A DNA stretch of 10,102 bases, from NCBI GenBank assembly GCA_030917205.1, contig JAUPVE010000017.1, forward strand, positions 1 to 10,102, given 5' to 3'. A model generated the notes under the pieces. That model had not been told where the DNA came from. It saw only the letters and a program-made list of their open reading frames with translations, and did not search any database. The position numbers and the translations under genes are program-made. Below, one piece after another: positions 1 through 8,200 of the stretch. Source of the stretch: Patescibacteria group bacterium. GTDB taxonomy: Bacteria; Patescibacteriota; Patescibacteriia; UBA1558; GWA2-36-10. Each line of letters starts with the position of its first letter. Position 1 is the stretch's first letter.

Positions 1-59
1 CAGGCCTTTAAAACATGGTTAATTAAATACCCAAATTTATGAGCAATTTGGATGGGCCT

Positions 60-88
60 ACTTTACCATAATGAAAAGCTAAAGTCAA
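60..88 (-). promoter_or_regulatory. Possible sigma70-type promoter reading leftward out of the window
   Basis: On the minus strand there is a -35-like TTGACT (83-88), a 17-base spacer, and a -10-like TAAAGT (60-65). The -10 is preceded by TGG, which supplies an extended -10 TG. The -35 matches consensus at 5 of 6 positions and the -10 at 4 of 6, with ideal spacing. Transcription would start near position 53 and run off the left edge, implying a leftward gene or small RNA outside the window, divergent from the methyltransferase gene. No start codon with a lasting reading frame follows within the window: the ATG at 16-14 is closed after two codons. AT-rich DNA gives promoter look-alikes easily, so this is tentative. 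Confidence 0.35.
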
Positions 89-130
89 CCCCGTAGAATG
101 GCTTTTTCTACCAGCGCCCAGCCCTATTTC

Positions 131-200
131 TTCGAGCGACCTCGAGCTTGTCGAGAGGGAGTCGAGAAGTAAAACACAATAGTTCTCGACTACGCTCGAA
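131..200. repeat. REP-like palindromic element rich in TCGAG
   Basis: This stretch holds four TCGAG words on the + strand (starting at 132, 142, 151 and 162, about one helical turn apart) and two inverted CTCGA words (185 and 195). Two nested inverted pairs are visible. Arm 131-146 (TTCGAGCGACCTCGAG) matches the reverse complement of 185-200 at 13 of 16 bases. Inside it, AGTCGAGAA (160-168) pairs perfectly with TTCTCGACT (183-191) around a 14-base loop. The element is richer in CG than its surroundings and lies between the possible leftward promoter and the methyltransferase start. It resembles short interspersed palindromes (REP/MITE-like) found in many bacterial intergenic regions. Whether it is repeated in this genome cannot be seen here. 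Confidence 0.5.
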
Positions 201-249
201 CAAAAGCCTATTATTTGCTTAATATGCCATTCTTTACTATTATTAAGCC

Positions 250-1434
250 ATGTCAAAATATATACTCATCAATGGCCAATCTCCAGACTTGGCCCAAGCC
301 GAAATATGGTCAGTCTACCATAAACATGCCAAAAACATCGATTTTAGGGACAATTTTACTATACTAGAAATAGATTTAGAACCCGAAGCTATTCAAGCTC
401 GTCTAGGTGGCACTATCAAGGTCGCTGAATATCTGACTAGTTTTGATGATCTCGGACAAATAGATCCTCAGTGGTGGGCCGAAAATCTAAATTTAAACAA
501 AGACCACAAGGCTAATTTCGGCTTCAGCCTCTATAATAGTAACAGCAAAAAATATCTACAAATCAAGAAAATAGCCTTGTCTGTCAAAAAAGAATTAAAA
601 TCTCAAGGCTTCAAAGCTCGTCTAGTGACCAGTCAAGACCTAGACATGTCATCGGTCGTAGTCAAAACTAATCATCTCCTAGGCAATGAGTTACTCATCA
701 TCCATGACGCTGGTAAATACACCATCGCCCTGACTCAGGCTGTCCAAGATTTTGAAGACTACGCTGATCGCGATATGAATAGACCTGGACGCGATGATAG
801 ATCTGGCATGCTACCTCCCAAAGTAGCCAAGATGATGATCAATCTACTAGATAACAATAAAAAAAATATATTACTTGATCCTTTTTGTGGTTCGGGTACT
901 ATCCTCCAAGAAGCTGTCTTGCTCGGCTACAAAAAACTATACGGTACAGACAATAGTCCTCAAGCTATTAGCGATAGTCAAAAAAATATTGTTTGGTTCC
1001 GCAAGCAATACGAGCATAATTTTGAAATAAAATTTCTACAAGTCAATGCCAAAGAGTTGACCCGCTATATCAAAAAAACAGAAGTAGAGTGTATTGTCAG
1101 TGAACCATTCATGGGGCCAGCCGCTGAGATCATCCGCAAAAATGATTTAGATTATTTCTATACCCTGAGTCAGGATCTAACTGATCTCTATGCCAAAGCT
1201 TTTCAAGAATTTGCCAAAGTATTACCGACCGGCGCTAGAATAATTTTTGTTTTTCCAATCTTTAATGTCAAAGATAAAAAAATAGATTCCCTAGATATTA
1301 GGCGTATAGAAAAGTCGGGTTTTAAAAATATCTGTCTGCCAATAAAATATAAAGCAACAAAAAACGGGCAGATAGTCTATCAACGCCCGGGCCAAAAAGT
1401 AGCTCGCCAAATTACTATTTGGGAAAAAGTATAA
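250..1434 (+). CDS. Trm11/TrmG10-like tRNA guanosine N2-methyltransferase (class I, SAM-dependent)
   Basis: This 394-residue protein resembles the COG1041 family, which methylates the N2 amino group of guanosine (position 10 in archaeal and eukaryotic tRNAs) using S-adenosylmethionine in the cytoplasm. The N-terminal ~165 residues are the less conserved RNA-binding part and may correspond to a THUMP-like region. The Rossmann methyltransferase domain follows. The linker DRDMNRPGRDDRSGMLPPK (173-191) is typical of the family. Motif I is LLDPFCGSGT (208-217), and YGTDNS (231-236) supplies the acidic residue that binds the SAM ribose. Motif IV is SEPFMGP (284-290) instead of the usual DPPY. The C-terminal YQRPGQKVARQI (377-388) is also family-like. 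The ATG at 250 is chosen because the protein aligns from its first strand (KYILINGQ); no clear Shine-Dalgarno precedes it. The gene stands alone, faces the next gene convergently, and is followed by a hairpin terminator. The family call is good; the exact target base is uncertain. Confidence 0.85.
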   Translation: MSKYILINGQSPDLAQAEIWSVYHKHAKNIDFRDNFTILEIDLEPEAIQARLGGTIKVAEYLTSFDDLGQIDPQWWAENLNLNKDHKANFGFSLYNSNSKKYLQIKKIALSVKKELKSQGFKARLVTSQDLDMSSVVVKTNHLLGNELLIIHDAGKYTIALTQAVQDFEDYADRDMNRPGRDDRSGMLPPKVAKMMINLLDNNKKNILLDPFCGSGTILQEAVLLGYKKLYGTDNSPQAISDSQKNIVWFRKQYEHNFEIKFLQVNAKELTRYIKKTEVECIVSEPFMGPAAEIIRKNDLDYFYTLSQDLTDLYAKAFQEFAKVLPTGARIIFVFPIFNVKDKKIDSLDIRRIEKSGFKNICLPIKYKATKNGQIVYQRPGQKVARQITIWEKV

Positions 1435-1452
1435 AAATTATTTTACCAATAC

Positions 1453-1486
1453 AAATCAGTTATCTAGCCAAGATAACTGATTTTTT
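1453..1486 (+). terminator. Rho-independent terminator of the methyltransferase gene, overlapping the end of the convergent gene
   Basis: A perfect 12-bp stem, AAATCAGTTATC (1453-1464) with GATAACTGATTT (1472-1483), encloses a 7-base loop (TAGCCAA) and runs into six T residues (1481-1486) on the + strand. It starts 18 bases after the methyltransferase stop codon. The stem also encodes the last residues and TGA stop of the leftward 412-residue gene. On the minus strand the hairpin is followed by only TTT and then mixed sequence, so it should terminate + strand transcripts well and leftward transcripts less efficiently. Confidence 0.8.
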
Positions 1487-2694
1487 GTGGCTTGCAAATT
1501 ACGCCACTTTAACTGACCATCTTTTTGATCAAGATAAGTGACCTGTCCTGACTGAGCCCACTGGCTAGTCAAATAAAAAGCGGCTACGGCTGACTCTGTC
1601 TCGGACATGCGCAATTTATCTACTAAAATCAGCTCTAAAAATAAACGCCTAGCTAGTAGTTTATCCTGATTTGTTTCAAACCAAACGCTCAGAGCCAAGC
1701 CATAGCGGATACCAACAAATCTTTTCAAAATACTAACGAAACGACTATCCTCTTTGATCAGGCTATCCAGAGACTTGCGACTGACCAAAACTTTCAAACA
1801 ACTCAAAACTTTTTCCTTGTCACTCAGGCCAATAGCATTCCACAAAATATCCCGTACTTTATAGATATCATTGCCTGCCTCTGACAAAACAAAACTTTCA
1901 GGTAACAAAAGCTGATCAAGTTTCCTGATGTTGTTTTCTAAATCAGCAATAGATCTTTCTATGTCTATGACTTGAGCACTCTCCTCTATTTTTTCCTGAG
2001 GCAACTCAGCTTTCAATACTCCTTCACTATTTTCTACTTGGATAGGCAACTTATCATCATAGGACAAGAGAAAACAGCGTAGTGACTCACGCTCACCATC
2101 AGCTAGACCCAAGGCATTGGGACTCTTGGCCAAATACTGTGCTCTCTGCAAAGAGTTGTGGTAACCAGCCCCCAAGTAGTGCACATAATCCTTGATCCAA
2201 TTATCTAAACTAGGTGGTACTAAATGCCCTTCTGAATTCACAATTTTCTTGGCGGACACACGCAAAGCAGAAAAATCATCATACTCGGCCATAAGTTGAT
2301 CCACAGTACCCTTGGCTAGGCTTGGAAAAGTCTTTTGTTGTAAAGTCAAACTAGGCAGATGTTGAGCCTTTGGTACTTTGCCACCAAGTCGCAATATCAA
2401 ACGATCGACATTACCTAAATAATCTTGGATAGGCCAAAAAATATTAATAGCTACCTCTAGGGCTAAACCCCTAATATCTAACAAATCAGATCCAATATAT
2501 TCTAACTCTTTAGGAAAATCAATACAGGAAACATTTTTTAAAATAACCTTATTTTCAAGATTCATTAAAAAATCAACCTGCTGATTATTTAAATAAAATT
2601 TTTCAATAATTTTAATGTTATTAGACGATGTATTTTCATCTAACAAATAGTTCTTTATTTCTAAAGGTAACGATTGTAAATCTGATATTTCCAT
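1456..2694 (-). CDS. CPR-type helical protein of unknown function, last gene of the leftward cluster
   Basis: I do not recognise an enzyme or a named family in this 412-residue protein. It has no signal peptide or membrane segment, so it is probably cytoplasmic. Three parts are visible. An N-terminal helical module (about 8-105) carries LPLEIKNYLL and IFWPIQDYL, a pattern I associate with uncharacterised CPR proteins. A central block (159-217) has VPPSLDNWIKDYVHYLG, S-x-x-R-x-x-YL, SPNALGL, ER-x-x-L and SYDDKLP, which looks like its most conserved segment. A helical C-terminal region follows (about 235-385), including a likely short coiled coil near 244-262 (IERSIADLENNIRKLDQLL). Its ATG directly follows the stop codon of the membrane-protein gene, so the two are probably translated together and functionally linked. 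A role as cytoplasmic partner of the membrane complex is inference from position only. The first ~80 codons are markedly AT-rich compared with the rest. Confidence 0.8.
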   Translation of the reverse strand: MEISDLQSLPLEIKNYLLDENTSSNNIKIIEKFYLNNQQVDFLMNLENKVILKNVSCIDFPKELEYIGSDLLDIRGLALEVAINIFWPIQDYLGNVDRLILRLGGKVPKAQHLPSLTLQQKTFPSLAKGTVDQLMAEYDDFSALRVSAKKIVNSEGHLVPPSLDNWIKDYVHYLGAGYHNSLQRAQYLAKSPNALGLADGERESLRCFLLSYDDKLPIQVENSEGVLKAELPQEKIEESAQVIDIERSIADLENNIRKLDQLLLPESFVLSEAGNDIYKVRDILWNAIGLSDKEKVLSCLKVLVSRKSLDSLIKEDSRFVSILKRFVGIRYGLALSVWFETNQDKLLARRLFLELILVDKLRMSETESAVAAFYLTSQWAQSGQVTYLDQKDGQLKWRNLQATKNQLSWLDN

Positions 2695-5220
2695 TTATGG
2701 TTTTACTCCAATTTTTTCTAATCTATCTTTAGTTTCCGTGTTAACCAAATTAACAACCTTTTTTAATGATTTTGTGTCAACTTGTTTAAGCTGTTCAAGT
2801 GAAAAACTCTCAATTAACTTAATAAATTCTGCTTGAGTTGCACCTGTTGGCCCAAAAACTAAATGAGTATACTCTGCATTACGTGATCCTAGTTCTTTAC
2901 GCTTCTTAAAAGCAGCTAACCTATCAGCTAGTGGCGCAGAAGATTGAAGTAAAGGAGCTTGTTGATTAATAGCATGTTCAACGTCACTGTCTTCAATGTG
3001 TTTGGCTGCCACACCAGAACCGACGGTTTTCATATATTTATAATTTCCTGCCCTAACCTGAGCTTTAGTAATTGCCTTTAATGTATCATCACCTTTTTGA
3101 TCCGGCGTAAGATTAGATATCATTGTAGCAACTTGTGATTGATTTGCTCGAGATGCGATATCACTAAACATAGTGGATGAACGAGTCCCGTTTGTAGGAT
3201 CAATTTTTAACATATCTTCACCAGATAGTTTAGCACGTCGTAAAAACTCTTTCTTTTTTATATCATCCGGAAGACTATTATAAGCTTCAGCTAAACCATT
3301 TGTTTCAGAATTCTTACCGCCATATTTAGCCTGTAATAACCTAGCTTTATATGCACCAGATTTGTCATTATCTATTCCACCACTAAACCTAGGCCCCTTA
3401 TAGTTTGGATCTGTTGTATCAAAACTCTTATCAATCATTTCCATATTAGCAGCACGAAGCTTTTCATTCATACCCTCAAATCCTTTTGTTAAAACATCTT
3501 CAGCCAAAGAAGCTACAGAATTAATAACATCTTGTGGAGCATCTTCTAGGTTAAGTCCACTTATAACAGAGTCACCATTTTTTGCTAACATCCTCTCAAA
3601 AGAAGCGGCGTCCTTATGTACCGCAGCACTACGGGTGCCCAATTTTTCAAGTGAAGTAATATCACCAGATGCTTGAAAGGCTTTTTGCATTTCTCTTGCT
3701 TTTTCTGCGGTTATTGGACCACGGGTAGTCTGCATCTCGTCTTTCAATAAATTGGCCTTACCTTCACGCTTACCCATAAATCCAAAGCCTTCGGCCAATG
3801 ATCTATTATAGTCCAACCTCTGTTGGTCGGTCATGCCATCAAGACGTTTATCAAATTTAGCTTGCTTTCTCTGTCTACGACCAGCCTCTTTTGCTTGCAA
3901 TGTTAAACCACCTCTCTGCAAAGCACCAATACGTAAAGCCTGACCACCTGTAGCCATGAATCCACCGACAGCACCTCGTCCCTGGCCTACAATACCCTTG
4001 ACTCCACCTTCACCACTAGTACCGCGCCAAGCCAAAGCACCAGCTCCAGCAGCAGCGCCAATGGTCGCTCCACGACCAAGACGAGAACCCCACTTTTGCA
4101 AGCTACCAGAAGCCTTGCCGGCCATAGAGGCACCAGCTGCTCCAGAGGAAGCAGCCATTTTCAAGCCAGCCATCAGTAGTGAGATAGCAATCACGAAATT
4201 CAACATATTGGACTTCTCAGCTGCTGCGCTCACTGTACCACTAATATAATTATCTGAATTACTGGTATCCTGGTTGAAGTTACTCGCAATATTGCCTTGA
4301 CCCACAATGCTAAAAGCTAGCCACATGAAAAAAGCCAAAGCTGGGCCAGCCGTCAGATTTTTGGACAACTCGTTTTCCCACTGACTATAATACGAGGACA
4401 TTTTTGGAAAAGCCTTTGCCAAAAAAGCCAGTGGTGACAAAATCACCATAATCCACAAACCAATAATACGCATCACAAACATGATCAATATCACACCCAT
4501 CACCACAGTAGTGACAATCATCATGATACCGCCCAAAATCATGGCTATGAGATAGTTAACTGAAGTCTTTTCGTCAGCACCCGGTTGATTGTTATTTAAT
4601 TGAGCACTTTCCCTATAATTCATGATATTTTGTAAACCCAAAGCCACTACTATATTACCGGCTAAGCTAGACAACACTGGTGCTAAAAAAGTCAAAGTGA
4701 CAATTTGCGAAAAATCAATAAGTATAGCCACAATGGATTTACTAAAGTTTACCAAAATAGCCATGAGTAATAGTTTTGACAAAAGCTGACGATAGCCATA
4801 GCCCTGCACTTGTAAAATAGTGCCAAAAGCCATGAGCAAAAGAATCAAAATAAAAAACATATTTGCCAAATCCCTGACTGTCCCCCAAGCACTCACTACT
4901 TGAGGCTGTGTCGTAAAGCCATTGTAAGGTCCGACCATGGTAAATATCTGGATCTCCAATTTCAAAATCTCTTTAGGAAATTGAATAGCTAAAAGCCAAA
5001 CAATAAAACCCAATTTATCCGCTAGCCAATTACCTGTGGCTTCAGCACCTGCTGCTACAACTGGCGCTACCTTAGCAGTAACAGCCCTATTTATAATATC
5101 ACCAACAGTACCTAAGGGTGTGCCCACTTGAGCGTTACTAAACTGCGGTACAAAAGTAGTAAAAGTCAGACTGGCAAGCAGTATAGTCAATAAATACTTT
5201 GGCTTTTTAAATAAATTCAT
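2695..5220 (-). CDS. VirB6/TrbL-like polytopic membrane protein with long soluble C-terminal tail
   Basis: This 841-residue protein has an N-terminal signal peptide or first membrane segment (about 9-28, ending SNA-Q). Further hydrophobic segments lie near 71-95, 118-138, 146-176, 173-198, 222-265 (long enough for two helices), 290-308 and 338-358. The segment WGTVRDLANMFFILILLLMAFG (112-133), then LVNFSKSIVAILIDFSQI (156-173), and the LSPLAFLAKAFP-x14-ENELSK stretch (261-287) fit the VirB6/TrbL family, whose members form the inner-membrane core of type IV secretion and conjugation systems. A Gly/Ala-rich stretch (351-440) and a basic cluster RRQRKQAKFDKR (448-459) follow, placing the remaining ~380 residues probably in the cytoplasm by the positive-inside rule. 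That tail has no recognised catalytic motif. Typical VirB6/TrbL proteins are about 300-500 residues, so the tail is an extension. The protein has no cysteine. The gene lies 28 bases after the giant Cys-rich gene and abuts the next gene. No strong Shine-Dalgarno sits near its ATG; AAGGAG lies about 30 bases upstream, too far to serve. Confidence 0.8.
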   Translation of the reverse strand: MNLFKKPKYLLTILLASLTFTTFVPQFSNAQVGTPLGTVGDIINRAVTAKVAPVVAAGAEATGNWLADKLGFIVWLLAIQFPKEILKLEIQIFTMVGPYNGFTTQPQVVSAWGTVRDLANMFFILILLLMAFGTILQVQGYGYRQLLSKLLLMAILVNFSKSIVAILIDFSQIVTLTFLAPVLSSLAGNIVVALGLQNIMNYRESAQLNNNQPGADEKTSVNYLIAMILGGIMMIVTTVVMGVILIMFVMRIIGLWIMVILSPLAFLAKAFPKMSSYYSQWENELSKNLTAGPALAFFMWLAFSIVGQGNIASNFNQDTSNSDNYISGTVSAAAEKSNMLNFVIAISLLMAGLKMAASSGAAGASMAGKASGSLQKWGSRLGRGATIGAAAGAGALAWRGTSGEGGVKGIVGQGRGAVGGFMATGGQALRIGALQRGGLTLQAKEAGRRQRKQAKFDKRLDGMTDQQRLDYNRSLAEGFGFMGKREGKANLLKDEMQTTRGPITAEKAREMQKAFQASGDITSLEKLGTRSAAVHKDAASFERMLAKNGDSVISGLNLEDAPQDVINSVASLAEDVLTKGFEGMNEKLRAANMEMIDKSFDTTDPNYKGPRFSGGIDNDKSGAYKARLLQAKYGGKNSETNGLAEAYNSLPDDIKKKEFLRRAKLSGEDMLKIDPTNGTRSSTMFSDIASRANQSQVATMISNLTPDQKGDDTLKAITKAQVRAGNYKYMKTVGSGVAAKHIEDSDVEHAINQQAPLLQSSAPLADRLAAFKKRKELGSRNAEYTHLVFGPTGATQAEFIKLIESFSLEQLKQVDTKSLKKVVNLVNTETKDRLEKIGVKP
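2706..2709 (-). promoter_or_regulatory. Shine-Dalgarno GGAG for the 412-residue gene, inside the upstream coding sequence
   Basis: On the minus strand, GGAG lies 11 bases before the ATG at 2694-2692, within the last codons of the membrane-protein gene. That gene's TAA (2697-2695) is followed immediately by the ATG. The site supports this ATG as the true start and suggests termination-reinitiation coupling between the two genes. Confidence 0.5.
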
Positions 5221-5248
5221 AAATATATTGTTTACTCTAGTAATTTGA

Positions 5249-8200
5249 TTACTCCTTATAAACTACCACCCAATCATCATAAGTCTCAGTACTCTTGAAG
5301 CTATCACCGCTAGTATACCAGTGATCTTGCACTGTGACTGTCGGCTTGTAGCAAGAAGCCACTGCACCCGTAATATCAGTATAGCTTGGAGCTCTGACAC
5401 CGTCACAAGGATAATTGATATCATACTGATAATCATGATAAAAAGTCTTATAGGCCTCCCGACAAGCTCTATCTGTACCACCAAAGCCCTGCTTGGTATC
5501 GGCTGGCTTACCTGGCATGGCTATATCTGGATTACATTCTGGAATATTATTTTTGTACTTACCCGGAGCCAAAGTATCATTACTAGAATCACCCCAATCA
5601 ATAATAATATTTTTGATAGGCATATGATCTGGGTGAGCATAGTAGTAAAACTTGAAGGCAGCAAAGATTGATTTTTTACCAGACACATTGTCACTTTGCA
5701 CATCATTGATAGTGATACCCGGAGTAGCTACACCAGCCACTCGACAGAGATCTGAGCCACAGACCTGCAAAATCACTGGGTTGAAATCTGGACCAGCTTG
5801 AGTATTTTGACCCGTACTAGTGATAGTGCCAGTATAGATATTGTCACCTGCATAGCTGGCATTGCCATTTGGTATATAGCTAGTAGTACCTGTATCCCAT
5901 TTCAAATTATATGCTCGATAAAATAGATAAGCTAATTGCTGATGAGCTGCCGAGATTCCGTCAGCTTCAGCAGCATAAAAAGTAACCGCTGATAAAGGTG
6001 AAAAAACTGTAGCATTGACTGGCACACGGACATTGACGACATCGTGAGCCAAAAAGCCCAAAGCCGATCCGAAATGGGTAAACTTCACATTTTCGCCAGT
6101 AATACCACTGTAGCTCACTTTATCATTCTGTATAAATCCGGCTTTATAATAATATGAAATCCAAGTATTAGGTGTTGGATAATTATTACGAACACCGTTT
6201 TCATTTCTCCACCAAATATCTGTCCTGACCCATGATTTATCACCCTCAGGATCAAGCTGAGTCACTATCTGACACTGCTGGTAGCAAGCAGAACCAGTAC
6301 AAGTAGCTCCAGCATTTGCATAGCTATATCTATAAGGAGAACAATAAATACGTAAATTTTCAGGTATAGTAATGCCCATTGGAAGATCAATAGAGGAATT
6401 TCTATAACCAGCATTCCAACAAGCCAACACATCGCTCAAACCTTTTTCATCTGTACAGCTAGCAACAGCATCAACACTAGATTCCAAACAACCCTCAGAA
6501 TCAGTCTCTACATAAAAATTACCCACCCTAGTCAGATTACCAACGGCTAGCTCAGCCAAAGCTTCAGTAATAGTATTTTTGAGAGTGAGACCATCTATAC
6601 TAAACACACTTGAATCTACTCTGGTCTTATTAAACAAATGAGCTACACAACCTTCAATTGCCTGAACATCTTTAATGCCCCCATCAGAACGAAAGCCGTA
6701 TCTGATAGAACCATAATCAGGACACCAATGTGTTGGCACTGTCCCATGAACCTGTTCCACGCAAGTCTTAAATTTACAAGCATAATCCGTTCTATCACAA
6801 GTGCCAGATATGTCTATGGAGGCATAGACTGACTGCGCTTGTAAACAAGCTTGTCCTTTAGGGACACCTGCTACTGAATCACTACAATCCTTAGAACAAT
6901 TACTTTTTAGTGAAGCCTTAACATAATAATTATATGACAAAGGATTACAGAAACCATGCGTAGTACCACTAGCTTCTATGGTACCGTTTAGTACTGAATG
7001 CCAAGTCTTACCAGGAAAGGCAGCTGCACAAGCATCACAACTATTGTAATCATCATCTGGAGATGTCGTGCCGCTAGTCGCAGGCTCGTAGCAACCCCAG
7101 GTTCCTGTCGGGATATATGCACTCGAAGAGGGAGCTGCGTTAAAATTTTGCAGGCTATCACCAATCCAAATACGATTGAAGCTATCTTCTTTAAAATTAT
7201 AGCCAACATCTTCATCTAAATAAAACACAGAAATTTCATCACCCGTCGGAACATCAAAAACTTTACTCAATATGTTAAGGCTATTCACTGGCACTTGATT
7301 ATTATTAGTACCGGAAGGCAGGATAAAATCATTACTATTAAATCTAGCCGCAGAAAATGATATTTCACCTCCTAAATATTTTTTCTCTATCCTATCCAAA
7401 CCTATGCCATATACAAATTGATCATTGGTAGGATAATCATCTACGATACCTTCAGCTGGCACAAAAGTATATGCCTCCTCTTTTAAAAATCCATAAGACA
7501 CCACTGAGCTATTACTTGCCAAGCTAGAGGCAACTATCTTGGACCCAAGAGGCACTATAGCCAAGGCATTACACTCGTTTGGCATGCTCGTAGAATTAGC
7601 TATACAGTAGACACGCTCATTATAGGTTTCAAAAGGAGTAGTCACAGCGCAGAACAAAGCATCGCGACCAGCTGGTTCATAGTAGCCAGCTTCACGATAA
7701 TTATCAAACAAAGAGCTAGCCCCAGCTATCTGATCAGCTGGATACCACTGGTTACAGTAGTTTGTGCCATTAGTATCATTGACTACTTTGGCGCTAGAAT
7801 CATACTCCAAACAAATACCCGGCCAATTAGAGATAGTTTCAGCTCTGGTCTTTTTACTGCAAGAACCATCACTACGCGATGTGCCATCGGTATTGTAGGT
7901 ATCACAAAGATTATTATGTGCAACACCAGCGCTGTCTACACAATCAATACTAGCATCTGTGTCCCCCGAGCTACAAATACCATTAGGACTTGGGAGATTA
8001 TTTGGATAATAGCGCACTTCACCGCCAGTGCCATAAGTCACTTTGACATAAGTTGTTTCACAGCCATTTGGCGTCGCTTTGATAGGATCTACTTGATCAA
8101 CTTCGCACATATTGGCACCAGCATAGGCCTGCAATCTATCGAGGCGTCCCTGATCCGGAGAAATGGAGCTCGGAAATGGTGAATCAACCTGTGCATAGCC

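Noticed and set aside
1..42. Open + strand frame at the left edge ending TGA at 40-42, possibly the tail of an upstream gene.
   Set aside because: Only 13 codons are visible, which is easily open by chance, and it conflicts with the leftward promoter reading. It cannot be decided without upstream sequence.
31..51. Hairpin CCAAATT/AATTTGG as a terminator for an upstream gene.
   Set aside because: No T-tract follows on either strand and the stem is short and AT-rich.
23..256. A 77-codon open frame on the minus strand covering the left intergenic region.
   Set aside because: It runs through the palindromic TCGAG element and the possible promoter, overlaps the methyltransferase start on the other strand, and has no recognisable domain.
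3956..4249. A 97-codon + strand open frame rich in Pro and Ala.
   Set aside because: It is the antisense shadow of the Gly/Ala-rich stretch of the membrane-protein gene.
5239..5253. Small inverted repeat AGTAAT/ATTACT spanning the stop codon of the giant gene, considered as a terminator.
   Set aside because: Six AT-rich base pairs with a 3-base loop and no T-run are too weak, and the next gene begins only 28 bases later in the same direction.
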